The translations under genes were made by a program, and so were the position numbers. Positions 33,443 through 43,200 of a stretch of DNA of 52,394 nucleotides are shown here, piece after piece; within the stretch, counting starts at the first letter, position 1; every line of letters starts with the position of its first letter. The notes beneath the pieces are model-generated. The model did no database searches and was not told where the DNA came from. It saw only the letters and a program-made list of their open reading frames with translations. Where the stretch lies: contig CAMVAI010000010.1 of NCBI GenBank assembly GCA_947165435.1, positions 1 to 52,394 of the forward strand, given 5' to 3'. The DNA comes from an uncultured Prevotella sp. Its GTDB lineage: Bacteria > Bacteroidota > Bacteroidia > Bacteroidales > Bacteroidaceae.

Positions 33443-35071
33443 ATGACAGACCTCATTCTAAACATTGACAGTAACGCCATCAACTGGGCCAGAGCGCAGT
33501 TTGCGCTGACAGCCATCTACCATTGGCTGTTCGTACCGCTCACCCTCGGACTGGCGGTCATCATGGCCATCTGCGAGACCCTCTGGTACCGCACTCTCAA
33601 AGCCGCCGCAACAGGAGCCGTCATCGATACCTTCTGGCGCGACACCGCCCAGTTCTGGCAGAAGCTCTTCGGCATCAATTTCGCCATGGGTGTAGCCACC
33701 GGCATCATCCTTGAGTTTGAGTTCGGTACCAACTGGTCGAACTATTCCTGGTTCGTAGGCGACATCTTCGGTGCCCCTCTGGCCATCGAGGGCATCGTGG
33801 CCTTCTTCATGGAGTCCACGTTCGTCGCCGTCATGTACTTCGGGTGGAAGAAAGTGTCGCCCGGTTTCCACTTAGCCTCCACGTGGCTCACCGGACTGGG
33901 AGCCACCATCTCGGCCTGGTGGATACTGGTGGCCAACGCGTGGATGCAGCACCCCGTGGGCTGTGCCTTCAACCCCGACACCATGCGCAACGAGATGGTC
34001 GATTTCCTGGCCGTGGCCTTCTCGCCCTTCGCCGTGGGCAAGTTCTGCCACACCGTCATCTCGGCATGGATCATCGGTGCCGTCTTCGTGGTAGCCGTCA
34101 GCAGCTGGTATCTGTGGAAGCGCCGCGAGCTGCGACTGGCCAAGGAGAGCATCAAGATAGCTGCCGTGGTGGGACTCGTGGCGTCGCTCGGAGCCGCCCT
34201 GACCGGTCACGTCAGCGGACAGCAGGTAGCTCGCTATCAGCCCATGAAACTGGCCGCCATGGAAGGGCTCTACGACGGCGGCCATGCACAGGGGCTGACG
34301 CTGGTGCCCCACGTCGAGATGCCCTATGCGCTGAGCATCATGGCCACCGACGACCCGCAGGGCTTCGTGCCGGGCATCAACGACCTGCTGAACGGATATA
34401 CCCGTCCCGACGGCACCCACGAGCTGTCGGTAGAAGAGAAGATTGCACGCGGCCAACAGGCCATCACCGCCCTCGCCGCCTACCGTCAGGCCAAGAAGAC
34501 GGGTGCCGACGAGGCCACCATCGCCCGCCATCTTGCCACCATCAACGAGCACATGCCCTACTTCGGCTACGGCTACGTGAAGCACCGCGAGGATGTCGTG
34601 CCGCCGATACTGGTCAATTTCTGGGCTTTCCGCGTGATGGTGGGTGCCGGTGTGCTGTTCATCGTCTTTTTCGCCGTGCTGGCCATCCTCTCGTTCCGCA
34701 TCCCCTACCTCAGCATCATCGCACGACGACTGCTGGCAGCCTTCGGCATCATCCCTGAGACGCAGGCCGACGAGGGCGACATCGCCACGCTGCCCGCCTG
34801 GCACTACTGGCTGGCCATCGCCCTGGTGCCGCTGGCCTACATCGCCTCCGAGAGCGGATGGCTCGTGGCAGAGTTCGGCCGCCAGCCGTGGACCATTCAG
34901 GACATGCTGCCCACATGGGTGTCGGTGAGCGACATCGGCAGCAGCTCCGTGGCCCTCACGTTCTTCATCTTCCTGTTCCTCTTCACCCTGATGCTGGCCG
35001 TAGAAATCAGCATCCTGTTCAAGCAAATCAAGAAAGGGCCGGAGTATAGCACTGGGCTAAATGAGGAATGA
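33443..35071 (+). CDS. cydA: Cytochrome bd ubiquinol oxidase subunit I
   Basis: The 542-residue inner-membrane subunit oxidises quinol and carries hemes b558, b595 and d. The N-terminal ARAQFALTAIYHWLFVPLTLG supplies a heme-binding His. CHTVISAW supplies the b558 His and FRVMVG its Met. The periplasmic Q-loop begins GHVSGQQVARYQPMKLAAME. GRQPW is present near the C-terminus. Length matches Bacteroidetes CydA. High-affinity oxygen respiration lets this otherwise anaerobic lineage scavenge traces of oxygen. It is followed by cydB with a 46-bp gap. Confidence 0.97.
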   Translation: MTDLILNIDSNAINWARAQFALTAIYHWLFVPLTLGLAVIMAICETLWYRTLKAAATGAVIDTFWRDTAQFWQKLFGINFAMGVATGIILEFEFGTNWSNYSWFVGDIFGAPLAIEGIVAFFMESTFVAVMYFGWKKVSPGFHLASTWLTGLGATISAWWILVANAWMQHPVGCAFNPDTMRNEMVDFLAVAFSPFAVGKFCHTVISAWIIGAVFVVAVSSWYLWKRRELRLAKESIKIAAVVGLVASLGAALTGHVSGQQVARYQPMKLAAMEGLYDGGHAQGLTLVPHVEMPYALSIMATDDPQGFVPGINDLLNGYTRPDGTHELSVEEKIARGQQAITALAAYRQAKKTGADEATIARHLATINEHMPYFGYGYVKHREDVVPPILVNFWAFRVMVGAGVLFIVFFAVLAILSFRIPYLSIIARRLLAAFGIIPETQADEGDIATLPAWHYWLAIALVPLAYIASESGWLVAEFGRQPWTIQDMLPTWVSVSDIGSSSVALTFFIFLFLFTLMLAVEISILFKQIKKGPEYSTGLNEE

Positions 35072-35117
35072 GAATTACTCATTAACCATTTCACATTTAT
35101 CATTTAAAACAACCATT

Positions 35118-36263
35118 ATGACATACACATTCTTGCAACAATACTGGTGGTTCGTAGTGTCGCTGTTGGGGGCACTACTGGTGTTCCTGCTGTTCGTACA
35201 GGGAGCCAACTCGGTGGCCCGCACACTCGGACAGACCGACGAGGGCATGCGGCTGGTGTATAACTCCACCGGTCGCAAATGGGAGTTTACGTTCACCACC
35301 CTGGTCACCTTCGGCGGAGCCTTCTTCGCCTCGTTCCCCCTGTTCTACAGCACGTCGTTCGGCGGTGCCTATTGGCTGTGGATGCTCATCCTGTTCACGT
35401 TCGTGCTACAAGCTGTCAGCTACGAGTTCCAGAACAAGATAGGCAACTTCCTCGGCCCCGCGACGTTCCAGTGGTTCCTCACGCTCAACGGGCTGCTCGG
35501 CCCGCTGCTCCTTGGCGGGGCGGTGGCCACCTTCTTCGAGGGTAGCAATTTCCTTGTGGTCAAGGACAACATGATCGACACCGGCGCCTTCACGCCCATC
35601 ATCTCGCGGTGGGCCAATGCCTCGCACGGACTGGATGCACTGCTCAACCCTTGGGTGCTGGTCTTAGGCATGGCGGTCATGTTCCTCGCTCGCGTGCTGG
35701 GCATCCTCTATGTCGCCAACAACGTGGCCGACGACGACATCCGCCGGCGTGCCCCGCGCCTCGTACTCGCCAATGCCGTACCCTTCCTCGTGCTCTTCGT
35801 GGCCTATCTGGTCCACCTGCTACTCAAGGACGGCTACGCATACACGGATGCCGGAACTATCACGGTGGAGCCGATGAAGTATCTGCACAACATGCTCGAT
35901 ATTCCAGTGGTTTCGGTATTCTTTGTCGGAGGCATCATTTGGGTGCTGTTAGGCATTTTCGATGCTGTGGTGAAGAAAAGATTCGACAGGGCCATCTGGT
36001 ATGTTGGCAGCGGAACGGTGGTCACCGTGCTCTGCCTGCTGCTCTTTGCCGGGTGGGGACATACAGCCTACTACCCCTCCACCGCCGACCTGCAGTCGTC
36101 GCTGACCATCGTCAATTCGTGCTCCTCCGAGTTCACTCTCAGAACCATGTTCTGGGTCAGCCTACTCGTGCCCTTCGTGCTGGCATACATCGTCTATGCA
36201 TGGCGCGCCATCGACCGCAAGAAGCTGGACCGGCAGGAAATACGCACCGACCACGCCTATTGA
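35118..36263 (+). CDS. cydB: Cytochrome bd ubiquinol oxidase subunit II
   Basis: The 381-residue partner of CydA has about eight or nine membrane helices. It starts MTYTFLQQYWWFVVSLLGAL, with the QxYWWxVVxLL pattern typical of Bacteroidetes CydB. The start at 35118 was chosen because the longer frame overlaps the cydA stop and adds non-family residues. It completes the bd operon. The right copy of the repeat module begins about 28 bp after its stop. Confidence 0.96.
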   Translation: MTYTFLQQYWWFVVSLLGALLVFLLFVQGANSVARTLGQTDEGMRLVYNSTGRKWEFTFTTLVTFGGAFFASFPLFYSTSFGGAYWLWMLILFTFVLQAVSYEFQNKIGNFLGPATFQWFLTLNGLLGPLLLGGAVATFFEGSNFLVVKDNMIDTGAFTPIISRWANASHGLDALLNPWVLVLGMAVMFLARVLGILYVANNVADDDIRRRAPRLVLANAVPFLVLFVAYLVHLLLKDGYAYTDAGTITVEPMKYLHNMLDIPVVSVFFVGGIIWVLLGIFDAVVKKRFDRAIWYVGSGTVVTVLCLLLFAGWGHTAYYPSTADLQSSLTIVNSCSSEFTLRTMFWVSLLVPFVLAYIVYAWRAIDRKKLDRQEIRTDHAY

Positions 36264-36290
36264 AAAAAACTGTCGTCCACAACGGATTTC

Positions 36291-36343
36291 GACGAAATAT
36301 CGGCTTTTTCTTGGCAGTCTGAAGAAAAAAGGCTATCTGTGCC
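36291..36343 (+). repeat. Orphan promoter segment of the repeat unit
   Basis: This stretch copies the region upstream of the 320-1942 nuclease gene (1983-2033, inverted), including the TTCTTGGCAGTCTGAAGAAA block. The -33 TTG (36311-36313) and 20-nt spacer are kept, but the -7 box reads TATCTGTG (36334-36341) instead of TATCTTTG. No gene follows; the hairpin module is joined directly at TGCCC. Confidence 0.8.
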
Positions 36344-36587
36344 CACTTCCTCGTGCGCGTGTATATATATAAGGCTAACAAAAAAACATCCCGCACATCC
36401 CGCACATCTCGCACGTAGCTCTTGGTTTGTAGAATTTTTTTCACGTGCGAGATGTGCGGGATGTGCGGGATGTTTTCCTTTTTCACTATATATATATATT
36501 TACGGCAGAAAAATCCCGATGAAATCGGGGATTTTTGCGAGGGAGGGCAGATGTCAGGTTAGAAATCCGACAAAAAAAACAGGACTT
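36344..36587 (+). repeat. Right copy of repeat module: 34-bp hairpin and dyad
   Basis: Perfect 34-nt arms at 36383-36416 and 36443-36476 enclose a 26-nt loop. An AT run (about 36487-36500) and the small dyad (36509-36536, possible terminator) follow, then a 50-nt stretch shared with the left copy. The module is in opposite orientation to the left copy and is nearly the same sequence. Confidence 0.9.
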
Positions 36588-36818
36588 GTGGAGAGGCCAC
36601 TAATTTTCGTGGAGAGCCTCTTGGTGATCGTGGAGAGGCCACTAATTTTCGTGGAGAGCCTCCTGGTGATCGTGGAGAGGCCACTAATTTTCGTGGAGAG
36701 CCTCCTGATGAACGTGGAGAGGCCACTAATTTTCGTGGAGAGCCTCCTGGTGAACGTGGAGAGGCCACTAATTTTCGTGGAAAGGCTTCCGGGGATTGTA
36801 GAGAGACCACTGGTGAGC
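36588..36818 (+). repeat. Eleven-unit tandem array of 21-nt repeats (right copy)
   Basis: Eleven units run without spacers from 36588. Odd units carry GTGGAGAGGCCACTAATTTT, and even units carry GTGGAGAGCCTC followed by CTGGTGATC, TTGGTGATC, CTGATGAAC or CTGGTGAAC. The array thus has a 42-nt higher-order period. The last two units are degenerate. It ends 137 bp before the BspA-like gene. Both strands stay open in one frame, but no protein feature is evident. Confidence 0.92.
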
Positions 36819-36885
36819 ATGATAAAATAAGCAAGAATTGACGCTTTGACACCTGAAATTGTACGAGTGAACGAAAGTCTGTGGC

Positions 36886-36923
36886 TTTGTTCTTTCACAG
36901 GAAAGCAATTTTCCTTACCTTTG
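36886..36923 (+). promoter_or_regulatory. Promoter of the BspA-like gene
   Basis: TACCTTTG (36916-36923) lies 31 nt before the start codon. TTTG at 36886-36889 gives a 26-nt spacer, longer than usual, so the -33 assignment is weak. Confidence 0.5.
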
Positions 36924-36954
36924 CCAACGATTTATCACACAAACGCCAATATCT

Positions 36955-39900
36955 ATGAAGACGACGACACACCAGTTACAGGGTTTACGAAAGAGTATCA
37001 TGATGACGATGATGATGCTCATGTTACCATTGGCCGTTGGGGCGCAGGACGCGTGCTACCTGGTCGGAACGGATGGCAACAAAGACGACAAGCATGCCTC
37101 TGCCACGCTGGAGAGGAAAACAGACGGCGTGTTTTCCGGCGAAGTGACCTTTAGCGAGGACGGCAGGGAGTTCTTTATTGCCACGATACTGAGCAGATGG
37201 GACAACATCGACAAGGTGGGAGGCTACTGCTACGGTCCGATAACCGAGGGCATCATCATACCCGGCGAAGCACAGGGCTTTGCCGAGTGGAATGCAGTTG
37301 GTCACTGGCGATACTTCCGTGCCGAAGAAATGACCATGGGGGGTGGCGGGTCTGCCGGTATAGAGTTTGGCAAGCCCTACACCGTGACCGTTGACTTCAA
37401 CCAGAGGACCATCCTGGTAGCAGAGCCGAACGGCGACGATCCCGGCAGCGGCCCCACCGCCGAGGACGACGGCACGACACCGGCTCCGGACCTTGACCTG
37501 ACGAAGGGTGCCCACTTTTCCATCAATCTCGCGGAGCCCAACACGCTGCAAAGGCGATTGGAGGGTGCCGTGTTCCAGACCGACTACGACATGGTGGACT
37601 TCCTGACCGTCAAGGGCAAGTTTGGCGGTAAAGACCTGGTATATCTCAGGGCACAGGAGGGGCTGGTGTCGCAGCTGCAGTATCTGGACCTGTCGCAAGT
37701 GGAGCTGGTTTATGACGACGAACCCTACCATCAGGTCACCACCCATGACGGCGGCGACCTGCCCATAGGCATCGTGAACTATCACACCACTATCTATACC
37801 TTCTCGGCAGAGAACAAGACGGAGGGCGGCCCGTCGGGCGGATTTACCGGCACATCGACCAGCGCCAGCACCTACGTCCGATGCAACGACCTCAGCTATG
37901 CCTTCATGGGCATGAAGCACTTGAAACAAATCAAGCTGCCCAAGACGCTGAAAGGACTGGGCGCCGGCATCTTGATGAACTGCGAAGTGCTGGAGAAGGT
38001 GACCTTCCCCGACGCACCGACATACATTGGCGACTACGCGCTAATGAACGAGACGGGCGGATATTTCTCCGAACTACGCCGAACGCTGAAGGGTGTCGAT
38101 CTGCCTGTGACCGTCGATAGTCTGGGCACTGATGCCCTGCGCGGCGTAGGCTTCCGCACCATCGACGTGAGCCGCATCAAGAAGCTTGGCGACGGCTGTC
38201 TGCGCGAGACGAACATCAAGGAGGTGAGCCTGCATCCGGAGGTGAAGAGCCTTTCCGCCGGGATGTTCAGCAACTGCAAATACCTGCAGTCGGTCACCAT
38301 TCCAGCTACCATCGAGACCATCGGCGACGATGCCTTCAATAGTTGCGAGAACCTGAGCAGCGTCACCTTTGCCGGACAGGTGGAGCGCATCGGCAATGGG
38401 GCTTTTTCGGGCTGTAAGAAGCTGACCACCGTGCGCATCAGTGCCAAAGAGATTGGCGAGAGTGCCTTCGCCTGGTGCAACCTGACCACGGTAGAGATAG
38501 CCGACGGGACCAGGGTGATTGGTGCCTTTGCCTTCAACAACAACCGCAATCTGACCCATGTCGCCACACCGAACACGCTGGAGGAAATAGGCTCGCATGC
38601 CTTCCAAGGCTATGGAGAGTATGGCGTGGGCGTGTATGAAACACCTTATATCATCAACCTGCCCGTGGAGGACGGCGTGAAGTATGTGGGCAGCGTGGCC
38701 TACCTCTACATGGGCGGCGACAACCTGCGCATCAAGGAGGGTACGCTGGGTGTGGCCGATGCCTTCCTGGACAACCAGTGGTACCTGTATGACGGCTCTA
38801 ACTCATGGGGAGCTACCTCTGCCTATAACGGCTGGAAAGCACCTACCACCATCACACTGCCCACCACCTTGCGCTTTTTGGGCAGCAAATGTTTCTATAA
38901 TGCCGGCATCAGCAGCATCGCACTGCCCGAGAGCCTGGAGAAGATTGGCGACGGAGCCTTCATGCACGACAAAGACGGGTCGAAGCTGCGCCGCGTCACC
39001 ATTCCGAAGAATGTGAAGTATATCGGCAGCGAAGCTTTCAAAGGAACGGCCTTGATACGTGTGAACTATGACGCTATTGATGCTGACGTATGGAAAGAGA
39101 TTCATGACAACGGGGATGTGCTCTATAATAGTGACATCTTCCCCAAGAGTGTCGTTCGCGTCATCATCGGAGAGGGCGTGAAGACCATTCCCCCCGGTCT
39201 GTTCGACCAGCTGAGCAACATCGCCCGCGTGGAAATGGCCAGCACCGTGGAGCGCATCGGCGACTATGCCTTCAACGCCTGTACGTCGCTGAGCCACATC
39301 GACCTGCCGTCGGCACTGAAGCATTTGGGCAAGTATAGTCTCAGCTGCGGAAATCTTGCGTCGGTAACGGCATACATGCAACAGCCGCAGGCTTTGATTC
39401 ATCCTGACTTTTCTGACCTCGACCCCAATGTTGCCATTAGCGGTAGCGGTTACAGCTCGATGGAGGGGCCGTTTGGCTCTACCGGCTATTCATATATGGG
39501 CGACAACGGTACTATCAACTGGGAGGCATCGGCTGGCGGACGGCAGATTCCGCTGCTGAAGGTGCCCAACGGACTGTTGGCAGCATACGCCGGAGAAAAG
39601 ACATGGGCGGCCCAGTTCCAGAAGATAGAGCAGTTCGACGGTGCATCAAGTGCAGACATCATCAAGCAGTCGCTGACGGTCAGTGTGAGTGAGACCGTGA
39701 CAGACGATACCGACCTGACGGGCACCATGATGGGCAGCGTATTCGTCACCCTTGATACCGAGGACAGTGGCGACGGATACAACGCCACGGAGGGGTGCCT
39801 GGTCATCAACTCCACGGTTTCGGAGGAAGCACTGGCCGTGGCCACTGCTGACGATGCCGACGACCTGACGGTGAAGAACCGCTTCAACGGACTGATCTTC

Positions 39901-40377
39901 GAGGTGCCCGCCGGCAAGGGAACGGTAAGCATAGACTGCCAGACGTTAGGACAGAACATCATCTATGTGAAGACGGGCGACGCTGCACCGCAACCGCTAA
40001 GCGCCAACAGCCGTAAGAAGATGACCGTAGGCTATGAGGTGGGCCGGACCACTCGCATCTTTGTCTATGCCGACAAGGCGGCGACTGCCGCTGCTGCTCT
40101 TGCGGCTGACGGCGACCGCCGGGCGGCCTACGCCAACGACGATGCCGTGAAGATATTCGGTCTGACCGTCAACATCGACGAGATAACGAGCAACAAGCCG
40201 GGCGATGTCAACGGCGACGGCATCGTGAACGCGAAAGACATCGTGGAGACGACGAATGCCATCATGGGCAAGCCGTCGGCACGCTTCGACGCGACAGCCG
40301 CCGACGTCAATGGCGACGGCACGGTGAACGTGGCAGACATCATCAGTATTGTAAAGGGGCTGCAGCAAGGGCAGTAA
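36955..40377 (+). CDS. BspA-like leucine-rich repeat surface protein with C-terminal dockerin
   Basis: The 1140-residue protein has a long N-terminus with a signal peptide (MMTMMMLMLPLAVGAQ, about residues 16-31). A unique domain precedes many LRR_5/BspA repeats from about residue 320 to 860 (for example VTIPATIETIGDDAFNSC and VTFAGQVERIGNGAFSGC). A beta-rich region follows, then two dockerin loops at 1083-1140 (GDVNGDGIVNAKD and ADVNGDGTVNVAD). BspA proteins bind host or partner surfaces in Bacteroidetes. The dockerin end links it to the cohesin-like proteins around 20-24 kb, although no direct partner can be named. It has its own promoter, just past the 21-nt array. Confidence 0.92.
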   Translation: MKTTTHQLQGLRKSIMMTMMMLMLPLAVGAQDACYLVGTDGNKDDKHASATLERKTDGVFSGEVTFSEDGREFFIATILSRWDNIDKVGGYCYGPITEGIIIPGEAQGFAEWNAVGHWRYFRAEEMTMGGGGSAGIEFGKPYTVTVDFNQRTILVAEPNGDDPGSGPTAEDDGTTPAPDLDLTKGAHFSINLAEPNTLQRRLEGAVFQTDYDMVDFLTVKGKFGGKDLVYLRAQEGLVSQLQYLDLSQVELVYDDEPYHQVTTHDGGDLPIGIVNYHTTIYTFSAENKTEGGPSGGFTGTSTSASTYVRCNDLSYAFMGMKHLKQIKLPKTLKGLGAGILMNCEVLEKVTFPDAPTYIGDYALMNETGGYFSELRRTLKGVDLPVTVDSLGTDALRGVGFRTIDVSRIKKLGDGCLRETNIKEVSLHPEVKSLSAGMFSNCKYLQSVTIPATIETIGDDAFNSCENLSSVTFAGQVERIGNGAFSGCKKLTTVRISAKEIGESAFAWCNLTTVEIADGTRVIGAFAFNNNRNLTHVATPNTLEEIGSHAFQGYGEYGVGVYETPYIINLPVEDGVKYVGSVAYLYMGGDNLRIKEGTLGVADAFLDNQWYLYDGSNSWGATSAYNGWKAPTTITLPTTLRFLGSKCFYNAGISSIALPESLEKIGDGAFMHDKDGSKLRRVTIPKNVKYIGSEAFKGTALIRVNYDAIDADVWKEIHDNGDVLYNSDIFPKSVVRVIIGEGVKTIPPGLFDQLSNIARVEMASTVERIGDYAFNACTSLSHIDLPSALKHLGKYSLSCGNLASVTAYMQQPQALIHPDFSDLDPNVAISGSGYSSMEGPFGSTGYSYMGDNGTINWEASAGGRQIPLLKVPNGLLAAYAGEKTWAAQFQKIEQFDGASSADIIKQSLTVSVSETVTDDTDLTGTMMGSVFVTLDTEDSGDGYNATEGCLVINSTVSEEALAVATADDADDLTVKNRFNGLIFEVPAGKGTVSIDCQTLGQNIIYVKTGDAAPQPLSANSRKKMTVGYEVGRTTRIFVYADKAATAAAALAADGDRRAAYANDDAVKIFGLTVNIDEITSNKPGDVNGDGIVNAKDIVETTNAIMGKPSARFDATAADVNGDGTVNVADIISIVKGLQQGQ

Positions 40378-40426
40378 AACTGTCAGCCCCAGCATGCCGA
40401 AAGGGCTCAACGGATGGAGTAAACAT

Positions 40427-40451
40427 AAAAAAAGGGGCTCCGCTGAACCCC
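40427..40451 (-). terminator. Strong intrinsic terminator of a candidate small RNA
   Basis: On the minus strand GGGGTTC-AGCG-GAGCCCC forms a 7-bp stem (one G-U) followed by seven T residues. It faces away from greA and into the BspA-like gene end. Confidence 0.75.
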
Positions 40452-40490
40452 AACCTTTGTTAACCTTAAATCTAATACTATGAAAAACAC
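40427..40490 (-). ncRNA. Candidate small RNA of about 60 nt
   Basis: A -7 box TACCTTTG on the minus strand (40495-40502) is followed, about 40 nt later, by the terminator above, with no credible coding sequence between. The -33 element is weak (a TTTG sits at only 12 nt spacing). I recall similar short segments in other Bacteroidales but cannot name a family. Presence of transcript is inference. Confidence 0.45.
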
Positions 40491-40605
40491 GTTGCAAAGG
40501 TAGAGGCTTTTTCGCAAAATGACCATAAAATACGGCAGAAAAATAGTGTAACCAATACACTTTCTTGACGTAAATCAACTAAAATCGAAAGTTTTCGACT
40601 GAAAA

Positions 40606-40637
40606 TTTGGTCGTTTACGAATTATTACCTAACTTTG
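40606..40637 (+). promoter_or_regulatory. Promoter of greA
   Basis: TTTG (40606-40609), a 20-nt spacer and TAACTTTG (40630-40637) match the consensus. The leader to the greA ATG is about 120 nt. Confidence 0.65.
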
Positions 40638-40670
40638 CAAACGAATAAAAAACACAGTGGAAAGACAGGG

Positions 40671-40710
40671 ATTCCGACGGAACGATGGGTCGGGATTCTT
40701 TTGTTTTTCT
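40671..40710 (+). terminator. Terminator-like hairpin in the greA leader
   Basis: ATTCCGAC (40671-40678) pairs with GTCGGGATT (40689-40697) around a 10-nt loop and is followed by CTTTTGTTTTT. It lies about 30 nt downstream of the promoter, so it could attenuate greA or end a short leader RNA. Confidence 0.5.
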
Positions 40711-40763
40711 GCGTCAAAGAGCTGTAAAACTGTAAAAAACATAATAATAAAAAAAAGAAAACT

Positions 40764-41231
40764 ATGGCATACATGTCACAAGAAGGCTACGACAAGCTCA
40801 TAGCCGAACTGCACCGTTTGGAAGCGGTGGAACGTCCGAAGGCATCGGCAGCCATTGCCGAAGCCAGGGAGAAAGGAGACCTGAGTGAGAACAGCGAGTA
40901 TGATGCTGCGAAGGAGGCACAGGCCCATCTGGAAGACAAGATTAACCAGCTGAAGGTGACCATCACCGAGGCCAAGGTGGTGGACACGTCGCGGCTGAGC
41001 ACCGATTCGGTACAGATATTGACAAAGGTGGAAATGACCAACCTGACGACGAACGCGAAGATGACGTACACCATCGTCAGCGAGAACGAGGCCGACCTGC
41101 GTGCCGGCAAGATCAGCATCAAGACGCCCATTGCCCAGGGACTGTTGGGCAAGAAGGTGGGCGAAGAGGCCGACATCAAGATACCTCGCGGCACCATCAA
41201 GCTGCGCATTGACAACATCAGCATTGCGTAA
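40764..41231 (+). CDS. greA: Transcription elongation factor GreA
   Basis: The 155-residue factor enters the RNA polymerase secondary channel and rescues backtracked complexes by stimulating transcript cleavage. The N-terminal coiled coil (about 1-75) has the conserved GDLSENSEYDAAKEAQ with the acidic tip. The C-terminal FKBP-like domain ends with VGEEADIKIPRG. Length is normal. It is preceded by a 120-nt leader with a terminator-like hairpin, and the HIT gene follows 98 bp later. Confidence 0.96.
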   Translation: MAYMSQEGYDKLIAELHRLEAVERPKASAAIAEAREKGDLSENSEYDAAKEAQAHLEDKINQLKVTITEAKVVDTSRLSTDSVQILTKVEMTNLTTNAKMTYTIVSENEADLRAGKISIKTPIAQGLLGKKVGEEADIKIPRGTIKLRIDNISIA

Positions 41232-41329
41232 AAGAGAATGAGAAATGAAAAATGAGAAATGAGAAATAGGGCTGCGCTCGGCATTCCTTCATTTTCATTG
41301 CAAATTTAAACATTTCAAACAAAAAGGAC

Positions 41330-41719
41330 ATGGACATATTCAGCAAGATTGCCGCTGGCGAAATACCCAGCTACAAAGTGGCAGAGAACGACGAGTTCTA
41401 CGCATTCCTCGACATCAACCCGCTGGTGAAGGGCCACACGCTGGTCATTCCACGCAGAGAGGTAGATTATTTCTTCGACATGGCCGACGACGAGCTGGCG
41501 CGCTATCAGCAGTTTGCCAAGCGGGTGGCCATTGCCATCAAGAAAGCCTTCCCCTGCCGGAAGGTGGCACAGGTGGTGCTGGGCTTGGAGGTGGCTCACG
41601 CCCATATTCACCTGATTCCCATGCAGAGCGAGGCTGATGCCGACTTCCGTCGCGAGAAGCTAAAGCTGAGCGAAGAGGAGTTCCGCGAGATAGCGCACAA
41701 GATCAATGCCGAGCTGTAA
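41330..41719 (+). CDS. HIT-family (histidine triad) nucleotide hydrolase
   Basis: The 129-residue protein has the histidine triad HAHIHLIPM, in which the central His is the expected nucleophile. It has the Hint-like N-terminus DIFSKIAAGEIPSYKVAEND. Family members hydrolyse nucleoside phosphoramidates or dinucleoside polyphosphates in the cytoplasm. It follows greA, a common order in Bacteroidales, and precedes miaB by 39 bp. Confidence 0.94.
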   Translation: MDIFSKIAAGEIPSYKVAENDEFYAFLDINPLVKGHTLVIPRREVDYFFDMADDELARYQQFAKRVAIAIKKAFPCRKVAQVVLGLEVAHAHIHLIPMQSEADADFRREKLKLSEEEFREIAHKINAEL

Positions 41720-41758
41720 AAGGAGCGGTGCAAAGTGGTAATCAACATTATAAGATAG

Positions 41759-43198
<1,440 letters not shown>

Positions 43199-43200
43199 CC

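Noticed and set aside
36588..36818. CRISPR array
   Set aside because: The units are contiguous and 21 nt long, the two alternating types are both repeated, and there are no unique spacers or cas genes.
36339..36852. Coding sequences on either strand across the right 21-nt array
   Set aside because: Same reason. The translations are simple repeats and the frame crosses the hairpin module.
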